A DNA stretch of 42,212 nt from Phyllobacterium trifolii (GTDB lineage Bacteria; Pseudomonadota; Alphaproteobacteria; Rhizobiales; Rhizobiaceae), in assembly GCF_014192095.1 (NCBI RefSeq), contig NZ_JACHXN010000034.1, forward strand, positions 1 through 42,212, read 5' to 3'. A program made the translations under genes and the position numbers. The notes beneath the pieces were generated by a model. It was given only the letters and a program-made list of their open reading frames with translations. It made no database searches and was not told where the DNA came from. This document shows, piece after piece, positions 17,357 through 25,781 of the stretch (positions are counted from its first letter, which is position 1; each line of letters begins with the position of its first letter).

Positions 17357-18220
17357 CTAACCGTGGCGTCCTAAAAAGCTCCGCGTCAAGCTCACAGCCT
17401 CATCGAGATTTGTTTCCAACAGCCAATGGCCGCCGTCCAATAGATGCAATTCGGCATCAGGCAAGTCTCGCAAATACGCTCTCGCTGAGGCTTCCGGCAT
17501 ATAGCCATCTTGTGGCCCCCAAATTATCAGCGTTGGCGGCCGATGGTCTTGAAGATAACTTTGATATCGAGGAAACCAGTCTAAATTGTCCTTTAATCCA
17601 GCGATGATATGGGCTGATATATCTTTCCGTCGATCGGTCATTAACGACCAATGCAGCATCCAAAGATCGGGAGGAATCGCGGCCGCCAGTTCTGGTCGAA
17701 CATCGTTGAGGAATTCACGTTGGAACTCTTCCTGGGAGATGCCCTGCCTGATTTCTGCAAAGCTATTCTCAGGGGTTTTTTCCCAGATTGCTTTTAAAGA
17801 TGAATATTTTTTCCCCAAAACATCTTCGTAGATGTCACCATTCTGTATGATCAACGATGCGATTAGATCGGGGCGACTGATGGCGAACCGTAAACCAATC
17901 TGTGATCCGAAGTCATGGAGATAAAGAGTGAATTTGTTAAGTCCGAGTTTCGCCGTGAAACGTTCCAGAAAATCAGTGTAGCCGTCAAAGGTGTAGTCGA
18001 AGTCCTCTGGCGTATCACTGTAACCGCAGCCAGGAAAATCCGGCGCAATTAGCCGCCACCTGTCAGCCAGCGGAGGCATGTAGTTGCGAAACTCATAAGA
18101 CGAACACGGATAACCATGAGGAAGCAGGATGACCGGCGCCTCTCTTGGCCCAGCCTCGCGATAAAAAATCTTGATGCCATCCAGGTTCAGTTCCTTGTGA
18201 TGTACAAGCCCGTTTGTCAT
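17357..18220 (-). CDS. Alpha/beta hydrolase of the haloalkane dehalogenase/epoxide hydrolase type
   Basis: This 287-residue cytoplasmic hydrolase has the oxyanion motif LPHGYPCSSYEF, a nucleophile elbow YLHDFGSQIG in which Asp replaces the common Ser, the acid region IWGPQDGYMP and the catalytic His in DGGHWLLE. An Asp nucleophile points to haloalkane/haloacetate dehalogenase or epoxide hydrolase chemistry through an ester intermediate. ATG 18220 is chosen because AAAGGAAG precedes it; the frame stays open to 18415 without a better start. It stands alone on the minus strand, convergent with the importer operon. A 7-bp inverted repeat (TCAGGAG at 18244, CTCCTGA at 18284) lies upstream and could be an operator. 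Substrate unknown. Confidence 0.85.
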   Translation of the reverse strand: MTNGLVHHKELNLDGIKIFYREAGPREAPVILLPHGYPCSSYEFRNYMPPLADRWRLIAPDFPGCGYSDTPEDFDYTFDGYTDFLERFTAKLGLNKFTLYLHDFGSQIGLRFAISRPDLIASLIIQNGDIYEDVLGKKYSSLKAIWEKTPENSFAEIRQGISQEEFQREFLNDVRPELAAAIPPDLWMLHWSLMTDRRKDISAHIIAGLKDNLDWFPRYQSYLQDHRPPTLIIWGPQDGYMPEASARAYLRDLPDAELHLLDGGHWLLETNLDEAVSLTRSFLGRHG

Positions 18221-18310
18221 GCTTCTTCCTTTCATTGAGAACATCAGGAGCTTAATGGGAGGGGGCGCGATGGGTTCCGAGTACTCCTGACAGAATGGAT
18301 CGTGAAATTT

Positions 18311-18770
18311 ATGAGCGCGGCAAGGTCGCATCATGCCGTCGAAGGCGTTTCGCTCGAATTGCGCAAGGGCTAGACTCTCTCGATTGTCGGCGAAATCCGA
18401 TTGCGGCAAGTCCACCCCCCGGCCGCTCGATCATCCGCCTGACGGACGCAATTTCCAGCGACGGGCGCATCGATGGCAAGAATGTTCTCAAAGCGGGTAA
18501 ATCTTCACCGATATCCGCGAAGCGCAGATGATCTTTCGAGACCCGTTCGAAAGCCTCAATCCGCACATCCCGGCCAGGCGATTGCGGGACCAATCGTCAC
18601 CCATGGGCTCGCGACAGCTTTCGCAAGCCCGCCAGCGTGTCGGCGAGCTTTTAGAGGGTGTCGGTCTTTACGTTTCGATGGCCGGATCGTTTTCCGCACG
18701 AGTTTTCCGGCGGCCAGCGCGGCACGTTTCTTGCCTGGGCAACTGCCAACGGGAAGCGCTGATCTATTCA
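18311..18770 (+). pseudogene. Decayed DppF/OppF-type ABC ATPase
   Basis: Pieces of an ABC ATPase occur in order but in different frames: HHAVEGVSLELRKG, then a stop (TAG about 18370), TLSIVGE, a shifted Walker A remnant SDCGKST, GRSIIRLTDAISSDGRIDGKNVL, the Q-loop piece AQMIFRDPFESLNPH, QARQRVGELLEGVGL, and a shifted fragment resembling the FSGGQR signature near 18710. Several frameshifts and a stop make it non-functional. It probably belonged to an older importer locus replaced by the intact ones on either side. Confidence 0.75.
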
Positions 18771-18800
18771 AACAATAAAGGTACCGGATATATTTTCTAA

Positions 18801-18843
18801 CTGTGCAAATGTGGAATTCAGCAGAGTCACATTGTGCAGAATG
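18801..18843 (+). promoter_or_regulatory. Direct repeats upstream of the GlxA-type regulator gene
   Basis: TGTGCAAATG (18802) and TGTGCAGAATG (18833) are near-identical direct repeats whose starts are 31 bp apart, roughly three helical turns, ending 23 bp before the regulator start. AraC-family proteins commonly bind direct repeats. The same stretch can also be read as an imperfect inverted repeat (ATGTG...CACAT). Autoregulation is a guess. Confidence 0.3.
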
Positions 18844-18866
18844 CTCTTCAGGGACAGGATCGATAA

Positions 18867-19859
18867 ATGCCCAAGCAAATTGTTTCCTTCGACCAGCTTG
18901 CCCAGGCCGATCGTCCGATCCGTATCGGCTTCTTTCTCATACCAGATTTTCCGCTCATGACCTTTTCCGCTGCGCTGGATTCCTTGCGGCAGGGAAATAG
19001 ACTGGCAAAGAAGACTGCTTTTGAATGGTTGTTGATCTCCGCCGACGGTGGTCACGTCAAGTCGAGCAGTGGACTTGGGTTCGATGCAGATGCCTCAATG
19101 TCTGGGGCATCGCGCTGTGACGTTGTATTATTGTGCGCCGGAATCAATTACACGGATGCTTACGATTCCAATATATTCGCTTGGCTGCGGCGGATTTACT
19201 CTGAAGGATGTATCCTTGGTGCCGTCAGCACGGCTGTCTTTTTCCTTGCAAAAGCAGGGCTGCTGGAAGGACGACGGTGTGCGGTTCATTGGGAATCCCT
19301 TGCAAGTTTTCGCGCCGAATTTCCGAATTGTCTGGCGACTGACGATATATTTGCCATCGATGGCCGGTTCCTCACATCTTCGGGCGGTACCGTCACACTT
19401 GACATGATGCTGTATTTGATCGCCGCCGTTGAAGGCCGGGATCTGGCCTCACAAATTTCCGATCAATTTAATCATCCTCGTATTCGCCGGCAAAGCGATG
19501 TGCAAAGAATGGATGCTTTGGACCGGTTCGGCATCCGAAATCCCAAGCTCGGTTTTGTCATACGCCGCATGGAGGCGACGCTAAACGATCCGATCGAAAT
19601 TGCGCAGCTCGCCAATAGCGTTGCGATGTCCGTTCGCCAGCTCGAACGACTCTTTCAATCCAGCTTCAATAAGAGCCCCTCAAAATTTTACATTGAACTG
19701 CGGCTGCTGCGTGCGAGGGAATTGCTGATTAATACCGAGCTCGCAATCAATACTATCGCCGACATCTGCGGCTACGAATCTGCTTCGCACTTCAGCCGCT
19801 TCTATCGGCGTCACTTCAAGGAAAGTCCTGCTGTAACCAGGCGAGAGAACCACAGGTAG
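18867..19859 (+). CDS. GlxA-family transcriptional regulator (DJ-1/PfpI domain plus AraC HTH)
   Basis: This 330-residue protein has an N-terminal DJ-1/PfpI-like ligand domain (about residues 18-190, starting IRIGFFLIPDFPLMTFSAALD) and a C-terminal AraC double helix-turn-helix (about 225-320, with IEIAQLANSVAMSVRQLERLFQ and TIADICGYESASHFSRFYRRHFKESP). GlxA-type regulators control catabolism of amines, amino-acid derivatives and choline or carnitine-related compounds. It precedes the second importer/hydantoinase cluster on the same strand and is the likely activator of that cluster. The ribosome site before ATG 18867 is weak. Confidence 0.88.
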   Translation: MPKQIVSFDQLAQADRPIRIGFFLIPDFPLMTFSAALDSLRQGNRLAKKTAFEWLLISADGGHVKSSSGLGFDADASMSGASRCDVVLLCAGINYTDAYDSNIFAWLRRIYSEGCILGAVSTAVFFLAKAGLLEGRRCAVHWESLASFRAEFPNCLATDDIFAIDGRFLTSSGGTVTLDMMLYLIAAVEGRDLASQISDQFNHPRIRRQSDVQRMDALDRFGIRNPKLGFVIRRMEATLNDPIEIAQLANSVAMSVRQLERLFQSSFNKSPSKFYIELRLLRARELLINTELAINTIADICGYESASHFSRFYRRHFKESPAVTRRENHR

Positions 19860-20060
19860 GGCGGCATATTGTTGGCATGACGATGTCGCTTCACGCATAG
19901 AGAGCGTCGAGTCGGTGCATATATTGCGATGTAAATCGCTCTTAGATTATCCGAAGCCTAAGAGACGGACAGAAGTCCGCAACGAGGCCAGGCCGGGGTA
20001 GCAACGTCGCCGTGGCTTACAAAAAACGGAACCGTTAGTGATCAAGAGGAGATAGCGATC

Positions 20061-21731
20061 ATGGACACAGATGAGCATCCCTATATACCCACGCTGATTG
20101 CCGACCTCACGAGCAGGGGCATTAGTCGCCGAGATTTTTTGCGTAAGGCCACCCTTCTTGGCATGTCAGCCGCCGCTGCCTATTCGCTTGCCGGTATTTC
20201 CGAACCGAGCGTCGCAAGGGCAGAAGACATGCCCAAAGGTGGCAATCTGCGCATCGGCATGCGCTGCATGGAAATCAAAGATCCGCACCTGGCCGACTTT
20301 GCTGAGAAATCCAATGTCATCCGCCAGGTCTGTGAATATTTGACCTTAACCGACCGCAACAACATCACCCATCCCTACCTTTTGGAAAAGTGGCAGGTCA
20401 GCGACGACCTGAAGACCTGGACGCTGCACATTCGCAAAGACGTTAAATGGCGCAAGGGTGGCAAGGCATTGACGGCGGACGATGTCGTCTGGAATTTGAA
20501 GCGTGTCTGCGATCCTGCAATCGGATCGTCAATGCTGGGCTTGTTCACCGGCTATCTCGTACAGGAATATGACGGCGGCGAGAAAGACGACAAGGGAAAT
20601 CCCAAGAAGTCGAGCAAACTCTGGGCAGACAACGCGATCGAAAAGGTCGACGACGCTACCGTCCGCCTAAACTGCTTTGCTCCGCAGATCGCAGTTCCAG
20701 AACATCTTTACCATTACCCGATGTTTATTCTCGATCCGGCCGAGAACGGCGCTTTCGGCGCCGATGCCAATGGTACAGGTCCGTTCGAAATTGTCGAATA
20801 CACGGTGGGCAAGGGCGCGAAATACAAGGCCCGCAGCGACTACTGGGGTACAGGTCCCTATCTCGATACGTTCGAATATGTCGATCTTGGCGACAATCCC
20901 GGAGCGGGAATCGCTGCCGTCGCTTCAAGGCAAGTGGACGGTCTGTCGGAAGCCGATGCTGTCCAGGTCAATGCAATGAAAAACTTCCCGCATGTCGCGG
21001 TCTATAAGGTCGAGACCACCCAGACTGTTGTTGCCCGCATGCATCCAGATGCCGAGCAGTTCAAAGACAAGCGTGTTCGCCAGGCAATGCGATATGCGAT
21101 CGATCGGGAAAAGATTATTCAGACGTCACTTCTTGGAGCCGGCACGCCTGCGGAGGATCATCACGTCGCTCCCTCGCATCCCGAATATGCAGCCCTTGCG
21201 AAATATCCCCGCGATATCGAAAAGGCGAAGAAGCTGCTTGCCGATGCAGGATATCCGGAGGGCTTCGAATTTGACATGGTAACCCGTCCAGATCCTATCT
21301 GGGAGTTGAATACGGCACAGGTTCTTGCGGAGCAATTCAAGGATATAGGGGTCACCATCAATATCAAGTCGCTGCCAAGCGCTCAATATTGGGAAGTTTG
21401 GACTACGGCGCCCTTCAGTTTGACGGCCTGGGGCCATCGCCCCCTCGCCATCATGACGCTGTCGCTTGCCTATCGCTCGAATGCGGCCTGGAACGAATCT
21501 CATTATTCCAACGCCGAATTCGACCAGCTTTTGACCCAGGCCGAGGGGATCCTTGATCCGAAAGAGCGCAGCAAGGTCATGGCGAAGATCGAGGCGATCA
21601 TGCAGGATGACGGGCCGATCGTTCAACCCTTCTGGCGCATCTTCTCGACCGTCATGGACAAGAAGGTCAAGGGCTTCGAACTCCACCCCTCACAATATAT
21701 CTTCGCGCATCAATACGCGATCGCGGCATAA
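20061..21731 (+). CDS. Dipeptide/oligopeptide-type ABC substrate-binding protein (SBP family 5)
   Basis: This 556-residue periplasmic binding protein has a long Tat-type N-terminus (ISRRDFLRKATLLGMSAAAAY, cleavage expected near SVARAED). Family-5 blocks are LLEKWQVSDDLKTWTLHIRKDVKWRKG, DKRVRQAMRYAIDREKI and KKLLADAGYPEGF. AGGAG lies before ATG 20061. It opens the largest gene cluster of the window. With hydantoinase-type enzymes downstream, the ligand is more likely a small nitrogen-containing compound than a peptide (inference). Confidence 0.88.
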   Translation: MDTDEHPYIPTLIADLTSRGISRRDFLRKATLLGMSAAAAYSLAGISEPSVARAEDMPKGGNLRIGMRCMEIKDPHLADFAEKSNVIRQVCEYLTLTDRNNITHPYLLEKWQVSDDLKTWTLHIRKDVKWRKGGKALTADDVVWNLKRVCDPAIGSSMLGLFTGYLVQEYDGGEKDDKGNPKKSSKLWADNAIEKVDDATVRLNCFAPQIAVPEHLYHYPMFILDPAENGAFGADANGTGPFEIVEYTVGKGAKYKARSDYWGTGPYLDTFEYVDLGDNPGAGIAAVASRQVDGLSEADAVQVNAMKNFPHVAVYKVETTQTVVARMHPDAEQFKDKRVRQAMRYAIDREKIIQTSLLGAGTPAEDHHVAPSHPEYAALAKYPRDIEKAKKLLADAGYPEGFEFDMVTRPDPIWELNTAQVLAEQFKDIGVTINIKSLPSAQYWEVWTTAPFSLTAWGHRPLAIMTLSLAYRSNAAWNESHYSNAEFDQLLTQAEGILDPKERSKVMAKIEAIMQDDGPIVQPFWRIFSTVMDKKVKGFELHPSQYIFAHQYAIAA

Positions 21732-21744
21732 ATCCTCCGTGCCA

Positions 21745-21772
21745 TCCCCAGTCGCGAACGTGCGACCGGGGA
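21745..21772 (+). promoter_or_regulatory. Intercistronic hairpin after the second binding-protein gene
   Basis: TCCCCAGTCGC and GCGACCGGGGA pair along 11 positions with one A-C mismatch around a 6-nt loop, 13 bp after the stop codon and before the permease genes. No T-run follows. It is the third such hairpin placed just after a binding-protein gene in this window. Confidence 0.55.
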
Positions 21773-21799
21773 CAGTGCAGATGGCGATGGAACGATGAC

Positions 21800-22813
21800 A
21801 TGGTAAAATTCCTGCTCAACCGACTGGCAATGATGTTGCTGACAATGCTCTGCGCATCGTTTCTGGTCTTCGCAGTCTGTGAATACACACCCGGCAGCGT
21901 CGCACGCAAATCTCTTGGACCATTCGCGACGCAACAGCAGGTCGACCTGCTGACGGCGAAGCTGAAGGCAAACGATCCGCTCGTCGTACGTTATGGCCGT
22001 TGGCTCGGTGTTCTCGTTGGAGCTATCCCTGATCCGCTGCAGGACCCGAGCACTGGCCTGAATTTCAAAGATCCGCGCGGCTCACAATATTTTGGCAACT
22101 TTGGCTATTCGACCCTCAACAAGCTGCCTGTCAACGACGTGATTTGGAACAGGCTGGGCAATACCGCGATTCTCGCCGGCCTCGCCTTTCTCCTCATCGT
22201 TCCCCTTTCCATTATCTTTGGCATCCTTTCGGGGCTGAAGGAAGGAGGCCCCCTCGACAGAACTCTGTCGGTGATATGCATCACCTTCACATCAATTCCG
22301 GAATTCGCTTCGGGCGTTTTTCTGGTCACGCTTTTCGTCATTCTCTGGCCGATACTACCCGGGACAAGCCCCTTGAACAGTGACGGAGGTTGGGCGATTC
22401 CTTACCAGTTCGTCCTGCCCGTAGCTGTGCTGGTGATCTACGATTTCGGATACGTCGCCCGGATGATCCGCGTTTCTATGATCGCTGTAATGGAACGGCC
22501 CTATATTCGCACCGCAGTGCTGAAAGGCATGAGCACACGTCGTGTGATCCTCGGCCATGCCCTGCGCAATGCAATGATTGCACCGTTCACTGTACTGCTC
22601 CTCCAGATCAACTTTCTCATCAGCGGCGTGGTCGTGACCGAGCTCGTCTTTGCCTATCCGGGCTTTGGGCGATTGATACTCGAAGCCAGCCTGTTCGGCG
22701 ATATCTCAACTCTCGAGGCGGCAACGCTGATCACTGTCGCCATTGCCGTCGTAACGCAGCTGCTGGGTGACCTCGGCTACATGCTGCTAGATCCACGCAT
22801 CCGGGTGAGGTAA
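21800..22813 (+). CDS. ABC importer permease, DppB/OppB-like
   Basis: This 337-residue permease has the MVKFLLNRLAMMLLTML start and six or more hydrophobic segments. The coupling loop is MERPYIRTAVLKGMSTRRVILGHALRNAMIAPFT. It is somewhat longer than its paralogue at 12753 because of a larger periplasmic loop (about residues 55-100). Spaced 3 bp from the next permease gene. Confidence 0.9.
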   Translation: MVKFLLNRLAMMLLTMLCASFLVFAVCEYTPGSVARKSLGPFATQQQVDLLTAKLKANDPLVVRYGRWLGVLVGAIPDPLQDPSTGLNFKDPRGSQYFGNFGYSTLNKLPVNDVIWNRLGNTAILAGLAFLLIVPLSIIFGILSGLKEGGPLDRTLSVICITFTSIPEFASGVFLVTLFVILWPILPGTSPLNSDGGWAIPYQFVLPVAVLVIYDFGYVARMIRVSMIAVMERPYIRTAVLKGMSTRRVILGHALRNAMIAPFTVLLLQINFLISGVVVTELVFAYPGFGRLILEASLFGDISTLEAATLITVAIAVVTQLLGDLGYMLLDPRIRVR

Positions 22814-22816
22814 ATC

Positions 22817-23692
22817 ATGGCAGCTCTAGATATTCCGGATGCAGTTCAGGTAGCCCGTATAAAACGTCAAGCACGGTCAAACTGGATGCGGATCTTTTAT
22901 TCGCGCACAGCTCTCATCGGCCTGTTTCTCGTCACGTTCTGGGTTGCCGCGGCCTTGCTAGCCCCCGTTCTGCCTTTGCCGTCTCCAACGGATTCCGATG
23001 TTATGGCTATGGGCAATCCATATCCTTCCGCGGCTCATTGGCTGGGCACTGATATCCTGGGACGGGACATACTGGCCCGGCTGATCTTCGGTGCAAGAAC
23101 GGTGCTGTCGGTTGCCCCGCTTTCTGTGGCCGTCGCCATGATTGTCGGAATTACGATGGGCATGCTCGCCGGTTATTACGGTGGCTGGATCGACACCGTC
23201 ATCAGCCGGTTTTCCGACATTATCCTCGCTTTCCCCGTGCTGGTCATCTACGTCATTCTGATCGCGAATATCGGGCCTTCGGTCACGAACATCGTGATTG
23301 CGACAACAATCGCATCGGCCCCCGGTATAGGGCGCATCACGCGCGGTTTGGTGCTCGGCCTCAAGGAGCAGGAATACATTGCGGCGGCGCGGCTGCGAGC
23401 AGAGAACACGCTCTATATCATGCTGGTCGAACTCCTCCCCAACTGCCGCAGCATGTTGATCGTCGATGCCTGTTTGCGCATCGGTTATACGATCATCACT
23501 ATTGGCATTCTTGGCTTCCTCGGTCTTGGACTACCGCCCCCCAATCCGGACTGGGGCGGGATGGTCAAGGAGAGCGTAACGGTCCTCAATGTCTGGCCGT
23601 TGATGTCACTAATCCCCTCCGCAGCCCTCGTCAGTCTTGTACTTGGCTTTAACCTACTCGCTGATGGCATGAGAGAGGCTTGGAAACCATGA
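22817..23692 (+). CDS. ABC importer permease, DppC/OppC-like
   Basis: This 291-residue permease partners the preceding DppB-like protein. It shows the OppC N-terminal segment (SNWMRIFYSRTALIGLFLV), HWLGTDILGRDILARLIFGARTVLS and the C-terminal LGFLGLGLPPPNPDWGGMV block. The coupling loop is KEQEYIAAARLRAENTLYIMLVELLPN. A GGTGAGGT sequence precedes ATG 22817. Confidence 0.91.
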   Translation: MAALDIPDAVQVARIKRQARSNWMRIFYSRTALIGLFLVTFWVAAALLAPVLPLPSPTDSDVMAMGNPYPSAAHWLGTDILGRDILARLIFGARTVLSVAPLSVAVAMIVGITMGMLAGYYGGWIDTVISRFSDIILAFPVLVIYVILIANIGPSVTNIVIATTIASAPGIGRITRGLVLGLKEQEYIAAARLRAENTLYIMLVELLPNCRSMLIVDACLRIGYTIITIGILGFLGLGLPPPNPDWGGMVKESVTVLNVWPLMSLIPSAALVSLVLGFNLLADGMREAWKP

Positions 23693-23724
23693 ACCTGATC
23701 GTATCCAACCCTAAAGGAGCGGCC

Positions 23725-25779
23725 ATGTCCGGCAGTTCACAGTCCGATACCGTTCTTGATGTCAACGATCTGAGGATCGAGTTTCACGGCAAGAGCGAGA
23801 CTGTGGTGGCCGTTCCCACCCTGTCCTTTAGCGTCAAGGCGGGGGAAAGTTATGGTCTCGTCGGTGAATCCGGTTGCGGCAAGAGCACGACTGCCATGGC
23901 CATCATGGGGTATCTCGGCAACACGGGTGTGATCGCCGGTGGCAGCATCCGCTTCGAAGGCAAGGAGCTGGTCGGCGCAAGTGCGAGAGAGCTGCGGGCA
24001 ATCAGGGGCCGGCAGATTGCCATGGTCTATCAAGACCCGATGAGCGCACTCAATCCGGTTAAAACAATTGGATCCCAACTTGCAGAAGTGCCGCTTCTGC
24101 ATCTGGGAGTGTCCCGCACGGAGGCCATGGAAATGGCTGCCGCCATGCTTGCAGATGTACGTTTGCCTGACGCCAGCGATATGCTCAAGCGCTATCCGCA
24201 CCAACTTTCGGGCGGTCAACAACAGCGCGTGGTTATCGCTATGGCACTCCTGGCGCGCCCGTCTTTATTGCTTCTAGATGAGCCGACCACCGGCCTCGAC
24301 GTTACCGTGGAAGCGGCGGTTATTGATCTGATCGGTGAATTGCGATCCCGCTATTCCACAAGTCTCTTGTTCATTTCGCACAATCTTGGATTGATTGCGG
24401 AGACCTGCGACCGGGTTGGCATTATGTATTCGGGCGAAATGGTGGAAGAAGGCCCCACCGGTGATCTCTTTCGCAAACCACGCCATCCCTATACGCAGGG
24501 CTTGATCGATTGCATCCCCGATATCACCCATGACAAGCGCAGCCGGTCGCTTGCCGCTATCCCTGGCCATATCCCGTTGCCACAAGAGCGCCCCGTCGGC
24601 TGTTTCTTCGCACCGCGCTGTACAGGGTTTACGGCCGGTCTGTGTGATAGGCCGGATCTCGAGCTTGAAGATATCGGCGGTGATCATGTGGTTCGCTGCA
24701 TTCGCTGGAGGGATATGAAACGCTCCCAACCTGCCCAACTTGCGCAGATTGGCAAGGCTCAGGTTCAAACGGAAGCTGTGGCGGTTTCTGATCTGACCAA
24801 ACTTTACAAGCTGGGCGGGGACAGAACCCTGAAGGCGAATGAATCAGTCTCATTCAATGCGGCGAAGGCCGAGATTGTCGCACTCGTTGGCGAGTCCGGT
24901 TGTGGGAAGTCAACCTTGGCTCGCATCGTCACGGGACTTGACCGGGCCACTTCGGGAGAGATTCGGATAGCTGGCGAAAACGTTGCGGAAATTCAGGCGA
25001 AAGACCGGCCTCGCCACCTTCTGCAATCCATCCAGATGATTTTCCAGAATCCGGACAGTACCCTCAATCCGTCCCATTCTGCGGCATTCTCGATCCGCCG
25101 TTCCATCAAAAAGTTCGGCATCCGCAAGGGTAAGGCCGCGATCGAAGAGCGCGTTCGCGAGCTTCTTGAAATGGTGCGGCTGTCGCCTACGATCGCCAAC
25201 CGCAAGCCAAATCAGCTCTCCGGCGGGCAGAAGCAGAGAATTGCGATCGCCCGTGCCTTCGCAGCCGATCCGGCACTCATCGTTGCTGATGAACCTGTCT
25301 CAGCTCTCGATGTATCCGTCCAAGCGGCCATTGTTACCCTTCTTCTCGATATCCAGCGGGAGAGACAATCGACGATGCTGTTTATCAGCCACGACCTGGC
25401 GTTGGTCAGGCATGTCGCTGACAAAGTTGTTGTCATGTACCTTGGCAAGGTCATGGAGCAGGGAACTGTCGAAGAGGTGTTTGGCGGCGGTACGCATCCC
25501 TACACCGAAGCTCTGATTTCGGCGATCCGCAGCCCCAATCCGGATGAGAAGAGGCGCGTTCGTGTCCACTTGACGGGTGATACACCCAGTCCGATCAATG
25601 TTCCCGCCGGCTGCCGATTTGCGACCCGCTGCCACCGAAAGGTCGGCGCAGCATGCGATTCCGTGCCGCCTCCATTACGAAAAATGTCAGACACACATGA
25701 GATTGCCTGCCATATCGACGCTGCCGAACTGCGCACCACGCCATCTCCATTCGGCGCATCAGCGCAAGGGTGTGCATAA
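23725..25779 (+). CDS. Fused double ATPase of the second dipeptide/oligopeptide-type ABC importer
   Basis: This 684-residue protein has two ABC ATPase domains. Domain one: Walker [10 protein letters not shown], signature LSGGQQQR, Walker B LLLLDEPTTGLD. Domain two: GESGCGKST, signature LSGGQKQR, LIVADEPVSALD. Each half ends with an oligopeptide-type C-terminal extension containing cysteines (GCFFAPRC...C and GCRFATRCHRK...C), unlike the fused ATPase at 15349. ATG 23725 is preferred because AAAGGAG precedes it by 6 bases; in-frame TTG 23680 and ATG 23689 lie within or at the end of the permease gene. Its end lies at or a few bases before the MFS start. Confidence 0.92.
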   Translation: MSGSSQSDTVLDVNDLRIEFHGKSETVVAVPTLSFSVKAGESYGLVGESGCGKSTTAMAIMGYLGNTGVIAGGSIRFEGKELVGASARELRAIRGRQIAMVYQDPMSALNPVKTIGSQLAEVPLLHLGVSRTEAMEMAAAMLADVRLPDASDMLKRYPHQLSGGQQQRVVIAMALLARPSLLLLDEPTTGLDVTVEAAVIDLIGELRSRYSTSLLFISHNLGLIAETCDRVGIMYSGEMVEEGPTGDLFRKPRHPYTQGLIDCIPDITHDKRSRSLAAIPGHIPLPQERPVGCFFAPRCTGFTAGLCDRPDLELEDIGGDHVVRCIRWRDMKRSQPAQLAQIGKAQVQTEAVAVSDLTKLYKLGGDRTLKANESVSFNAAKAEIVALVGESGCGKSTLARIVTGLDRATSGEIRIAGENVAEIQAKDRPRHLLQSIQMIFQNPDSTLNPSHSAAFSIRRSIKKFGIRKGKAAIEERVRELLEMVRLSPTIANRKPNQLSGGQKQRIAIARAFAADPALIVADEPVSALDVSVQAAIVTLLLDIQRERQSTMLFISHDLALVRHVADKVVVMYLGKVMEQGTVEEVFGGGTHPYTEALISAIRSPNPDEKRRVRVHLTGDTPSPINVPAGCRFATRCHRKVGAACDSVPPPLRKMSDTHEIACHIDAAELRTTPSPFGASAQGCA

Positions 25780-25781
25780 TC

